Source: Neobittarella massiliensis (ex Bilen et al. 2018) (GTDB lineage Bacteria; Bacillota; Clostridia; Oscillospirales; Ruminococcaceae). From it: DNA of 64,000 nucleotides. Position numbers and translations under genes: made by a program. Positions 52,255 through 60,398 of the stretch are shown here, in pieces. Under the pieces are notes generated by a model. The model saw only the letters and a program-made list of their open reading frames with translations, was not told where the DNA came from and searched no databases. The stretch spans positions 124,001-188,000 of the forward strand of contig NZ_OKQO01000005.1 in assembly GCF_900289145.1 (NCBI RefSeq). Reading direction: 5' to 3'. Positions within the stretch are counted from its first letter, which is position 1, and every line of letters begins with the position of its first letter.

Positions 52255-54630
52255 ATGATCCTTTCGTATAAATGGTTGCAGGACTACACCGAGATCGACG
52301 CTGCGCCCCGGGCGTACGCCGAGGCCATGAGCATGTCCGGCTCCAAAGTAGAGGGCTGGGAGAACCTGGCCGACGAGATAAAAAACGTAGTGGTAGGCAA
52401 GGTGCTCTCGATCGAAAAGCACCCCGACGCCGATAAACTGGTGGTGTGCCAGGTAGAGGTGGGCGGAGCGGAGCCCATCCAGATCTGCACCGGCGCCACC
52501 AACCTGTACCCCGGCGCGGTGGTGCCGGTGGCGCTGCACGACTCCTATCTGCCCGGCGGCGTGCACATCAAAAAAGGCAAGCTGCGGGGACAGGTCTCTA
52601 ACGGGATGATGTGTTCGTTTGCCGAGCTGGGTCTCACCGAGCACGACTGCCCCGACCAAGATGCCGACGGCATCATGATCTTAAAGGATGGCAGCTACAC
52701 CGTCGGCGAGGATATCGTCACCGCGCTGGAGCTGGACGATCTGGCGGTAGAGTTCGAGATCACCTCCAACCGGCCCGACTGTCTGTCGATGATCGGTCTG
52801 GCCCGTGAGAGCGCCGCCACCTTTAGAAAGCCGCTGCGGCTGCCCGACCCCCGCGTAGAACATGAGAGTGGGGATATCGGCAATTACCTGAAAGTGGACG
52901 TCGAGACCGAAAACTGCCTGCGGTACGCCGCCAAAGTCGTCAAAAATGTAAAGATCGGTCCCTCGCCCAAGTGGATGCGCGACCGGCTGCGGGTGTGCGG
53001 CATCCGCCCCATCAGCAACATCGTCGACATCACCAACTACGTGCTGCTGGAGTACGGCAGCCCCATGCATGCCTTTGACTACCAGCAGGTGAAAAACGGG
53101 CACATCATCGTGCGCCAGGCCCGCCCAGGCGAGACGCTGGAGACCTTAGACGGTGTAGTGCGCCATCTGGATGAGACCATGATGGTCATCGCCGACGAAC
53201 AGGGCCCCTCGGTAGTGGCCGGTGTGATGGGCGGCGAGAAGAGCGGTATTGCCGACGACACCACCACCATTATCTTTGAGAGTGCCTGCTTTGCCGGCCC
53301 CAGTGTGCGCCGCACCAGCAAAAAATTGGGCCTGCGCACCGAGAGCTCGTCCAGATACGAAAAGGGGCTCGACCCCGAGACCTGCATTTCTGCCCTGCTG
53401 CGCGCCTGCCAGTTGGTAGAGCAGCTGGGGGCCGGTGAAGTGGTCGGCGGCGTCATCGACTGTTACCCCGCCCCCAAGGCCCCCACCGTCCTGCACCTGG
53501 ACGCCGACTACACCAACCGCTTTTTGGGTACCGAGATCCCCAAAGAAGATATGGTCAAATATCTCGAGAGCCTAGAGTTCGAGGTGCGTGCAGACGACAG
53601 CATCGTGGTGCCGTCTTTCAGAGCCGACGTAGCCCATAAAGCCGACGTAGCCGAGGAGATCGCCCGGCTGTACGGCTATGATAAGATCCCCTCTACTCTG
53701 GCCCAGACAGCCGACGAGGCCGAGCTTACCCGGGAGCAGAAATTTGCCCGCACTATCCGTCAGCAGCTGGTGGGCATGGGGCTCTACGAAATCATCACCT
53801 ACACCTTTATCAGCCCCAAATACTACGACAATATTCGCCTGCCGGCGGATAGTCGCCTGCGCGATTCGGTGACCATCCGTAACCCGCTGGGCGAAGATAC
53901 CAGCGTCATGCGTACCACTGCACTGCCCTCGATGCTGGATATCCTCTCTAAAAACTACGCCAATCGCAACCTGAGTTGCCGCCTGTTCGAGCTGGCCACC
54001 GTGTACGAAAAGGCCGGTGATGACCAACTGCCAAACGAGCCCGAACACCTGACCCTGGGCATGTACGGTGACTGCGATTTCTACACCATCAAAGGTGTCT
54101 GTCAGGGCCTGCTCGACGGACTAAAGGTGCCCGGCTGCCGCTTCATCCCCTGTGCTGATCACCCCACCTTCCACCCCGGCCGCTGTGCCGAGATCGAGCT
54201 CGACGGTAAGATCGTGGGCGTCATCGGCGAGGTGTACCCAGAGGTGGCTGCCAGCTATGGCATCAAACCCCGCACCTATATCGCCGAGCTGGATATCGCC
54301 TCTCTGCTGGCCGGAGCAGTAGAGACCGTGACCTACAAACCGCTGCCCAAATTCCCCGCCTCCACACGCGATCTGGCCCTGGTCTGCGATGAGGAAGTAC
54401 TGGTGGGCGACATCACCGAGAGCATCCAGCACAGCGCCGGCAAGCTGCTGGAAAAGGTGGAGTTCTTCGATATCTATCGCGGCAAACAGCTGCCTGAAGG
54501 CAAAAAGAGCGTGGCCTTCAAGATCGTGCTGCGCTCGGAAAATGAGACCCTTACCGACAAGCACGCCGATGATATCGTGGCCAAGATCCTCAAAAATCTG
54601 GCGCCGCTGGGCGTGAGCTTGCGCGCATAG
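52255..54630 (+). CDS. pheT: Phenylalanine--tRNA ligase beta subunit
   Basis: A 791-residue subunit of the alpha2-beta2 enzyme. An N-terminal tRNA-binding EMAP domain (VVVGKVLSIEKHPDADKLVV) is followed by the B3/B4 editing domain that hydrolyses Tyr-tRNA(Phe), the B5 domain, the catalytic-like core (IRQQLVGMGLYEIITYTFI) and the C-terminal anticodon-binding FDX-ACB domain (LPKFPASTRDLALVCDEEV). Full length. ATG 52255 follows AGGAGGTAG. The stop is directly followed by the structured element at 54632. Confidence 0.97.
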   Translation: MILSYKWLQDYTEIDAAPRAYAEAMSMSGSKVEGWENLADEIKNVVVGKVLSIEKHPDADKLVVCQVEVGGAEPIQICTGATNLYPGAVVPVALHDSYLPGGVHIKKGKLRGQVSNGMMCSFAELGLTEHDCPDQDADGIMILKDGSYTVGEDIVTALELDDLAVEFEITSNRPDCLSMIGLARESAATFRKPLRLPDPRVEHESGDIGNYLKVDVETENCLRYAAKVVKNVKIGPSPKWMRDRLRVCGIRPISNIVDITNYVLLEYGSPMHAFDYQQVKNGHIIVRQARPGETLETLDGVVRHLDETMMVIADEQGPSVVAGVMGGEKSGIADDTTTIIFESACFAGPSVRRTSKKLGLRTESSSRYEKGLDPETCISALLRACQLVEQLGAGEVVGGVIDCYPAPKAPTVLHLDADYTNRFLGTEIPKEDMVKYLESLEFEVRADDSIVVPSFRADVAHKADVAEEIARLYGYDKIPSTLAQTADEAELTREQKFARTIRQQLVGMGLYEIITYTFISPKYYDNIRLPADSRLRDSVTIRNPLGEDTSVMRTTALPSMLDILSKNYANRNLSCRLFELATVYEKAGDDQLPNEPEHLTLGMYGDCDFYTIKGVCQGLLDGLKVPGCRFIPCADHPTFHPGRCAEIELDGKIVGVIGEVYPEVAASYGIKPRTYIAELDIASLLAGAVETVTYKPLPKFPASTRDLALVCDEEVLVGDITESIQHSAGKLLEKVEFFDIYRGKQLPEGKKSVAFKIVLRSENETLTDKHADDIVAKILKNLAPLGVSLRA

Positions 54631-54631
54631 C

Positions 54632-54955
54632 TTTTTGCACAATCGGTCAAGTTTTATATCTTAGGGATAGGCGGCTTGTTCTCCCCGTTAAGTAGTGCAA
54701 AAAGGACAAGAACTGTTCTCGGAGCAGCGCTCCTCACACTGCCGTCGGCAGTGACACAGTTCTTGCCAACTGTGAGGTGTGAGGTGCTATGATTATACAC
54801 CTGCACGATCGGTCAGGCTTTATATCCTTGGGGTAGACAGCTTGTTCTCCCCGCTATGTAGTGCAAAACGAAAAAGCAGGGTCGGTCCCACGAAAAGTTG
54901 ATACTTCTATTGAGAGCACTACGGTGGGCTGTGGCCTGCCGTAGTGCTCTTTTTC
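54632..54955 (+). ncRNA. Unassigned structured RNA region with duplicated pseudoknot-like element
   Basis: Two 62-nt copies (54637-54698, 54803-54864), 52 of 62 identical, each closed by GCAC / GTGC; copy A extends to TTTTTGCAC / GTGCAAAAA. Inside, CARGY pairs with the invariant GCTTG, and GGG(G) in that loop can pair with CCCC beyond it, forming a pseudoknot. Between the copies, CAAGAACTGT / ACAGTTCTTG (54707-54716, 54756-54765) encloses two perfect hairpins. A 12-bp terminator ends the region. It starts 2 nt after the pheT stop, so it may be the tail of the pheST transcript. No known RNA class recognised. Confidence 0.6.
54913..54955 (+). terminator. Terminator of the structured region
   Basis: Perfect 12-bp stem AGAGCACTACGG / CCGTAGTGCTCT followed by TTTTT. 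Confidence 0.92.
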
Positions 54956-55114
54956 TACAGCTAATTTGGAGGTCCGCTCTCTACTTGATATCTGCGGGGG
55001 GTGCTGGCTGACCGTCGATCTGAACGGTAAAAAATGTGCCGTTCTTTGCTGTGCAGCATGGAGCTGTCGGCAAGATCTCCCCCTATTTTGAAGTTTTTCC
55101 AGGGCATGTTTTGG

Positions 55115-55143
55115 TTGATTTATAGAGCAAAATAGTGTATCTT
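55115..55143 (+). promoter_or_regulatory. Promoter of ireB
   Basis: TTGATT - 17 bp - TATCTT, 22 bp before the ATG. The preceding 54956-55114 holds no gene, only a small GAACGG / CCGTTC hairpin. Confidence 0.65.
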
Positions 55144-55164
55144 ATTAGGTGAGAGGTGATAACC

Positions 55165-55410
55165 ATGCAGGATCGGACCATGACTTTCTCCCTCTATGAG
55201 GACAAGGAAGACGAGACCAAAAAAATATTGACCCAGGTGTACGACGCGTTGCGCCACAAGGGCTACAATCCCATCAATCAGATCGTGGGGTACATCCTGT
55301 CAGAAGACCCCACCTACATCACGACCTATCAAAATGCCCGCAGTCTGGTGCGCAAGCTGGACCGCGATGAACTTTTGCGCACGTTGGTAAAATCTTACCT
55401 GGGCGAATAG
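55165..55410 (+). CDS. IreB-family regulatory phosphoprotein (UPF0297)
   Basis: An 81-residue protein matching the IreB/UPF0297 family along its length: [40 protein letters not shown] and [21 protein letters not shown]. Two threonines near the N-terminus (RTMTF) are in the place phosphorylated by the PASTA kinase IreK in Enterococcus, where IreB tunes envelope-stress responses. ATG 55165 follows GAGAGGTG. In many Firmicutes ireB is followed by ruvX; here it stands alone. Confidence 0.93.
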   Translation: MQDRTMTFSLYEDKEDETKKILTQVYDALRHKGYNPINQIVGYILSEDPTYITTYQNARSLVRKLDRDELLRTLVKSYLGE

Positions 55411-55459
55411 CGCGCGTATTCTGCTATTGTAGTAGAACTCGTATTTGTGAACAAACTGT

Positions 55460-55509
55460 AAAAACGGCTGGTTTTTGCCTTTTTAAATGGCAAAATGCCG
55501 GCCGTTTTT
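55460..55509 (+). terminator. Terminator of ireB
   Basis: AAAAACGGCTGG / CCGGCCGTTTTT with an inner TGCC/GGCA hairpin. Its 5' side overlaps the 19-nt repeated sequence at 55447-55465. Confidence 0.85.
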
Positions 55510-55565
55510 GATAGGCCCTATTGGGGCGCTGCCGGCAGGTGGGCATAAAGTTTACCGGTGGGTTG

Positions 55566-55594
55566 TTTACTTTGCGGGTAAAAACTGCTATACT
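55566..55594 (+). promoter_or_regulatory. Promoter of the 55731 gene
   Basis: TTTACT - 17 bp - TATACT, leaving a leader of about 130 nt. Confidence 0.7.
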
Positions 55595-55730
55595 GTGTAA
55601 AGAAACTCTATAGATCTGGCGTTTTGTGCCCTTCATTGCGGCCCACTTAAACAGGTGGTGGCAGCCGGGAGCGGCGGTACAGAACGCTTTTTGTTTCATG
55701 AAAATTCTACCAGAGCGGGAGGAATACGAT

Positions 55731-56021
55731 ATGGCAGAAAAAAAGACGCTTATGTACAGGGGCAAACCACTGGTGCGCTGCGGCAACGACATGTACTTTG
55801 GCAGCATGGACGACCGGTACATCGTGTATATGCAGATACTCTCGACCCGGAAACAGGGCGATGAGGATGTGGCCGATAAGGTGCGGCTGTCGCTGATGAA
55901 CACCAACACCGACCTCTCCCCCATCGAGCGCATCGTCAAGAGCAGCGAGAAAAAGGGGATCTGGGGCGCTTTAGAGATCGCCGAGATCTGGCTGGAGCGC
56001 GCCAACAAAGAGGGCGTTTAA
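55731..56021 (+). CDS. Small conserved protein of unknown function
   Basis: A 96-residue soluble protein starting MAEKKTLMYRGKPLVRCGND. It resembles a small uncharacterised protein I have seen in Clostridia, but no function is known. The first half is beta-like (YFGSMDDRYIVYMQIL), the second helical and charged (SPIERIVKSSEKKGIWGALE). No membrane segment. ATG 55731 follows GGGAGGAATA; earlier in-frame starts lack a site. Own promoter and strong terminator. Confidence 0.8.
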   Translation: MAEKKTLMYRGKPLVRCGNDMYFGSMDDRYIVYMQILSTRKQGDEDVADKVRLSLMNTNTDLSPIERIVKSSEKKGIWGALEIAEIWLERANKEGV

Positions 56022-56052
56022 AAATAGCGGTCTGACAGGTCTTAGAACGTCT

Positions 56053-56089
56053 AAAAAGAGGGAGTCACAAAAGTGGCTCCCTCTTTTTT
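56053..56089 (+). terminator. Terminator of the 55731 gene
   Basis: AAAAAGAGGGAGTCAC / GTGGCTCCCTCTTTTT, 16 bp with one G-T pair. Confidence 0.93.
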
Positions 56090-56124
56090 ATTTACCTATT
56101 TTGATTTTCTTATTTGCACAAATT

Positions 56125-56206
56125 TGTCGAATATTTATCATCTATATGCAGAAATTTATATATTCTTCGACAATCATCTGCAAAAACACGAGCAATATGA
56201 TATACT
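56125..56206 (+). promoter_or_regulatory. Spo0A-box-like sites and promoter of the large lipoprotein
   Basis: TGTCGAA (56125-56131) and its reverse TTCGACA (56166-56172) match the core 0A box exactly and face each other across 34 bp. A -10 TATACT lies at 56201-56206 with no good -35, as expected for an activated promoter. The binding protein is inferred from the motif. Confidence 0.55.
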
Positions 56207-56249
56207 ATGTAAAAATAACATTTTATTTTCTGAGATGGGAGTAAGCGTG

Positions 56250-57842
56250 ATGAAAAAAGTTGTGGCACTGTTGATGGCGCTGTGTATCGTGGCCGTCTGC
56301 TCGTTTACCGGTTGCGGATCGGTTAAGCTCGATAAACGCTATGCACTGGACGGGCGCCTGTCCTTTAGCATGCCGAGTAAGTGGGCACATGATCGCTCTG
56401 GAGATCTGGAACGTTTTTTTGCTAAAAAAATAGGTGCCCCCGACGACGGTTATATGACTGCCTCCTATGTTTTAGACAGGACAATGAAAGAGAGTCCCAC
56501 CAGTGATGAAGCACAGACGTTTTTAGAGACATACTATAAGGCATACAGCGATACCGATGCGATGTCTGATGTTAAGGAGCTCGAACCGCTCTCACAGCTC
56601 ACATCGGGGTTGTTCGGCGCTGAGTTTTTAGCTACCATGACGATAGACGGTACCGACTACCCGGCGGTCATCGAGCTCTTCTATAAAGAGCAAACTGTAT
56701 ACAGCTTTATTTTTTGTATGCCCAAGTACAGCAGTACACAACTGCGTGACTTTGGTGAGGATTTTAGAAACACCTTGCAGTTTAAGAGCAATACCGGTTT
56801 TGAGGAACAGGACCGGGTAGCCGGCTATCGCCAAGCCGACAAAAATGTCTACAGTGGTAAAGGGTTTACCAACAACTATATTTTCTTTGACGGCAAGATC
56901 GAGGATGTGCAGCAGCAAAACGGCGTTGTCGTAGCTCTGGCCAGCGACAGTAATGGCAAATCCTGGGCACTGACCGTCGGCGATATACCGCAGTACGCGC
57001 CCGACAACGTCGCGGTGCTCAAGGACAAAGAGGTACGGATATTTGGAAAATTTACCGGCTCGTCTGAAGATGGCCATCTGACTATGCAGGTGCAGCAGAT
57101 CGGGGACAAACAGAGCGAAAAAATATATGAGGACAGCGCCTTTCGCTCCTCTGGAGATCAGTTCATTGCCCTGGTGGAGCAGAGCGGCGCACCCATTAGC
57201 TGGGCCGCCGCCACCGACGGCAGCCACGCCGGACAGTATGTGTATATGGACGGCTATATCACCGATCTCAGCAAGTCCTCCGCCGACAAAAAGGTCACCT
57301 TTTTATTCAGTCAGAACATTGACGGCAACTTTGCGCAGCAGACGGTAGAGCTCCCCTACAGCAGCAATCCAGCGGCTTCCTCTTTAAAAGCCGGCGGTGT
57401 GCGGCTTTATGGAACAGTGGGCAGCGACAATGTATTTTGCGCGGAAAAGGCAAAAGAGATGGATGTGGGATTTGGCGAGGCCGAGATCATCTCGCTGTTT
57501 AAGGCCAGCTGCGGCAGCTTGTCCTATGATGAGGCGGCTCGTAATCCCACTGCCCATGTCGGTGAAAAGGTACAATTTACCGGCAAAGTGGTTCAGGTCA
57601 TCGACGGAGCGTCGGCGGATTACGTCACTATGCGGGTAAATGTGACTCTGGGTTCTTACAGCATTTACAGGGATACTGTATATGTAACCTATACACTGCC
57701 CGCCGGCAGCCAGCGCATTTTAGAGGACGACATCATTACCATGTACGGCATGATGGACGGGACCAAGACCTATACCTCTACGCTGGGGGCGAGTATTACC
57801 ATCCCCCAGCTCCATGCCAAGTATATAGATATTATTGGGTAG
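56250..57842 (+). CDS. Large lipoprotein with repeated OB-like modules
   Basis: A 530-residue secreted lipoprotein: signal peptide MKKVVALLMALCIVAVCSF, lipobox FTGC. Residues about 30-180 form a beta-rich domain (GRLSFSMPSKWAHDRSGDLE to RDFGEDFRNTLQF) of PsbP-like layout. Then come about three similar modules (around 190-290, 305-400 and 425-530) of the form xFDGKIEDV...VRIFGKF, which look like OB-fold domains common in clostridial surface lipoproteins. No catalytic motif. ATG 56250 follows GGGAG. The gene is more AT-rich than its neighbours. Spo0A-box-like sites lie upstream. Confidence 0.8.
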   Translation: MKKVVALLMALCIVAVCSFTGCGSVKLDKRYALDGRLSFSMPSKWAHDRSGDLERFFAKKIGAPDDGYMTASYVLDRTMKESPTSDEAQTFLETYYKAYSDTDAMSDVKELEPLSQLTSGLFGAEFLATMTIDGTDYPAVIELFYKEQTVYSFIFCMPKYSSTQLRDFGEDFRNTLQFKSNTGFEEQDRVAGYRQADKNVYSGKGFTNNYIFFDGKIEDVQQQNGVVVALASDSNGKSWALTVGDIPQYAPDNVAVLKDKEVRIFGKFTGSSEDGHLTMQVQQIGDKQSEKIYEDSAFRSSGDQFIALVEQSGAPISWAAATDGSHAGQYVYMDGYITDLSKSSADKKVTFLFSQNIDGNFAQQTVELPYSSNPAASSLKAGGVRLYGTVGSDNVFCAEKAKEMDVGFGEAEIISLFKASCGSLSYDEAARNPTAHVGEKVQFTGKVVQVIDGASADYVTMRVNVTLGSYSIYRDTVYVTYTLPAGSQRILEDDIITMYGMMDGTKTYTSTLGASITIPQLHAKYIDIIG

Positions 57843-57900
57843 TTGTCCGTCACCGTTTACAGTAGGACCTACCGATCACCAAAATAGTTCGGTCATTGCG

Positions 57901-57936
57901 AAAGGAGGCACTTTGACAGAAGCTGTCTCCTTTTTC
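57901..57936 (+). terminator. Terminator of the large lipoprotein gene
   Basis: GACAG / CTGTC inner stem and AAAGGA / TCCTTT outer stem with one bulge, then a T-run. Confidence 0.7.
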
Positions 57937-58048
57937 TTTGAGAACAGCTGGATTTTTTAAAGCAGCGGGCTAAATGATCTTTTCGCAGCGCATACCCCGC
58001 TTATCCAGGGCACTATGCCCCTACGGCCATCGTGCATAAACCGTAACC

Positions 58049-58085
58049 AAAAAGCAGCCCCGTTTAAAAACGGGGCTGCTTTTTA
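58049..58085. terminator. Bidirectional terminator
   Basis: AAAGCAGCCCCGTTT / AACGGGGCTGCTTT with A- and T-runs on the two sides; it ends the leftward run from thymidylate kinase to U32 protease. Confidence 0.92.
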
Positions 58086-58086
58086 T

Positions 58087-59328
58087 CTATGCCTTGCAGC
58101 GGCGCAGCATGCAGCCGGCCGGGGCGGCGGGGGCGGGCAGCGAAAAGAGCATTTGCGGGTGCACCGCCTGGTCGATAATTTGGCCGTCTTCACCGCGCAG
58201 GTTATCGACCACAAACTTTTGCGGCGGCCGGCCGGGCAACAGCAGCTCGACCTCTTCGCCCCGATGCAGACGGTTTTTTAAGGTGGCGTACAGCCGGCCG
58301 GACCGGTATTTCTGCACCACCGCCACCACGTCGCTCTGGCGGATATAGATGCCATCCTCCAGGTGTTGGCCGGGTATATCGCCCATATAAAAGCCGGTGG
58401 AATAGGGGCGGTGGCTGACATTTTGCACCTCCTGCCGCAGCCAGCTGGGGCACTGGTAGTGCTGGGGTTCTTGGAGGTAGGCATCCAGGGCACAGCGGTA
58501 AGCATTGGTGACGGCGGCCACATAGTACACCGCCTTGGCCCGCCCCTCGATCTTTAAAGAGGTGACGCCGGCGCGGATGAGCGCATCGAGGTGTTCGATC
58601 ATGCACAGGTCGTTGGCGTTTAGGATATAGCTGCCGCTCTCGTCTTGCCCTACCGGAAAGTACTGGCCGGGACGGGTCTCCTCTACCAGCCGGTACTGCC
58701 AGCGGCAGGGCTGGGCGCAGGCGCCGCGGTTGGCATCGCGGCCGGTGAGGTACTGGGAGAGCAGACAGCGGCCCGATACCGACATGCACATCGCCCCGTG
58801 GACAAAGGCCTCCAGCTCCAGCTGGGGCGGGGTGTTTTGGCGGATATCGGCTATCTCCTGCAGCGAGAGCTCACGGGCCAGCACCACCCGGCTGGCACCC
58901 AACTGGTACAGTGCATTGGCGGTGGCGTAATTGACCACCCCAAACTGGGTAGACACGTGCAGCGCCACCTGTGGGGCGTGCTGACGGGCCAGCTGCAGTA
59001 CCCCCAAGTCGGCGACAATGAGCGCGTCGACACCGATAGACTGTAGGTAAGAGAGGTAGCTGGGCAGCTCTGCCAGCTCGCCGCAGCGGGGCATGGTATT
59101 ACAGGTGACATACACCTTGACTCCCTGCCGGTGGGCATCGGCCACCGCCTGGGCCAGCTGCTGCCGGTTAAAATTGCCGGCCCCGGCGCGCATGCCGTAG
59201 CTGTCACCGGCCAGGTAGACCGCATCGGCCCCATAGAGCAGTGCGGCCTGCAGCCGCTCGGGGTCGCCGGCCGGGGCCAGCAGTTCCAGCGGATGGGCAG
59301 GTACCGGCTGCATATTTACTTTTTCCAT
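58087..59328 (-). CDS. U32-family peptidase
   Basis: A 413-residue U32 (collagenase-like) protein. The start LELLAPAGDPERLQAALLYG, GADAVYLAG, and the Cys-rich signature VHGAMCMSVSGRCLLSQYLTGRDANRGACAQPCRW are diagnostic. The C-terminal part is a beta-barrel (DVVAVVQKYRSGRLYATLKN). Relatives include peptidases and RNA/quinone hydroxylation factors, so the activity is uncertain. ATG 59328 overlaps the mltG end by 13 nt; ATG 59313, just after the mltG stop, is an alternative. Probably translationally coupled to mltG. Confidence 0.92.
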   Translation of the reverse strand: MEKVNMQPVPAHPLELLAPAGDPERLQAALLYGADAVYLAGDSYGMRAGAGNFNRQQLAQAVADAHRQGVKVYVTCNTMPRCGELAELPSYLSYLQSIGVDALIVADLGVLQLARQHAPQVALHVSTQFGVVNYATANALYQLGASRVVLARELSLQEIADIRQNTPPQLELEAFVHGAMCMSVSGRCLLSQYLTGRDANRGACAQPCRWQYRLVEETRPGQYFPVGQDESGSYILNANDLCMIEHLDALIRAGVTSLKIEGRAKAVYYVAAVTNAYRCALDAYLQEPQHYQCPSWLRQEVQNVSHRPYSTGFYMGDIPGQHLEDGIYIRQSDVVAVVQKYRSGRLYATLKNRLHRGEEVELLLPGRPPQKFVVDNLRGEDGQIIDQAVHPQMLFSLPAPAAPAGCMLRRCKA

Positions 59329-60398
59329 GTCTTGCTGGCCTCGGCCACGTTCTTTTCGTGCTCCTCGTAGGTCTTGGCGTAGTAGTAGTTGTTGTTGCCG
59401 TCGGTGACGAAGTAGAAGTACTCGGACTCGGCCGGGTAGAGCGCGGCGTGGATGGCCGCCTGGCCGGGGTTGCAGATGGCACCCACCGGGATGCCCACCG
59501 CCGAGTAGGTGTTGTAGGCCTCGGACTGCTGCTCGCTGTAGGTGATGCCGAAATCGTCGTAGAACTGCAAAAAGAGGATGGTCACATCGGACTGCAGCTG
59601 AGAGAGGATATCGGGGTTGTTGAGCCGGTTGTGGAACACTGAGGAGACCATGAACATGTCGTCGTTTGAAAACGACTCGCTCTGGATCATCGAGGCCAAG
59701 GCGATCGTCTCGTCGAGCGACATGCCCAGCTCATCCATGCGGGCGTACATCTCGTCGGTGATCTGGCTGTCGAAATGGGTGAGGAACACCCGCGCCACCT
59801 CGGTGGGGTCGGCGTCCTTTTTAAACTGGTAGGTGTCGGGGAAGGCGTAGCCCTCCATCTTGAGGATTTTCAGCGGATCGTCGGCGACGTGCTGCTGGAA
59901 CTTGAGGCCGAAATCGGCCGTGTTGATGGCCTCGATAAAGGCGTTCTCGTCGCAGATACCGGCCTTTTGCAGGCGGCGGGCGATCTGGGCCAGATTATAC
60001 CCCTCGGGGATGGTGACCGATACGGTGTCGGCATCCTGCGTAGTCTGCTGCAACACCTTGACGATATCGGCATAGGGGGCGTTTTTCTTTACCTGGTGGT
60101 CGCCGAACTGGTAGCTGCCGTCGTGGCCCTGCAGGCGGGAGTAGATCTTAAAGACGGTGGGGCTGGAGATCACCCCTTTATCTTTGAGGGCCTGGGCGAT
60201 CTGGCCGGTGGAGCTGCCCTCGGCCACAGTGACGGTGACCTGTTTGCCGGCGCCGCCCCAGCCGCCGATCTCGCCGGCAGCCCAGAGGCCGACACCGCCG
60301 GCCAGCAGCACCAGTACGGCGGCGACAGCGGCGATGATGAGCAGCAGTTTTTTGCGGCTTTTGGGGCCTTTGGAGGTGGTTTTTAAATTACTGGTCAT
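59316..60398 (-). CDS. mltG: Endolytic murein transglycosylase
   Basis: A 360-residue MltG (YceG) protein that cuts nascent glycan strands outside the membrane. A cytoplasmic basic tail is followed by one helix at about 18-42. The LysM-like region (VTVTVAEGSSTGQIAQALKD) and the catalytic domain follow, with ALASMIQSES carrying the catalytic Glu, VSSVFHNRL and YNTYSAVGIPVGAICNPG. ATG 60398 lies within the end of the 5-FCL gene (11-nt overlap), so the two are coupled. Confidence 0.94.
   Translation of the reverse strand: MTSNLKTTSKGPKSRKKLLLIIAAVAAVLVLLAGGVGLWAAGEIGGWGGAGKQVTVTVAEGSSTGQIAQALKDKGVISSPTVFKIYSRLQGHDGSYQFGDHQVKKNAPYADIVKVLQQTTQDADTVSVTIPEGYNLAQIARRLQKAGICDENAFIEAINTADFGLKFQQHVADDPLKILKMEGYAFPDTYQFKKDADPTEVARVFLTHFDSQITDEMYARMDELGMSLDETIALASMIQSESFSNDDMFMVSSVFHNRLNNPDILSQLQSDVTILFLQFYDDFGITYSEQQSEAYNTYSAVGIPVGAICNPGQAAIHAALYPAESEYFYFVTDGNNNYYYAKTYEEHEKNVAEASKTWKK

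Noticed and set aside
54632-54864. Assigning the duplicated element to c-di-GMP-II or another known riboswitch
   Set aside because: Only the GTAGTGC end is reminiscent of c-di-GMP-II; the upstream conserved core and helix order differ, and no gene follows closely on the plus strand.
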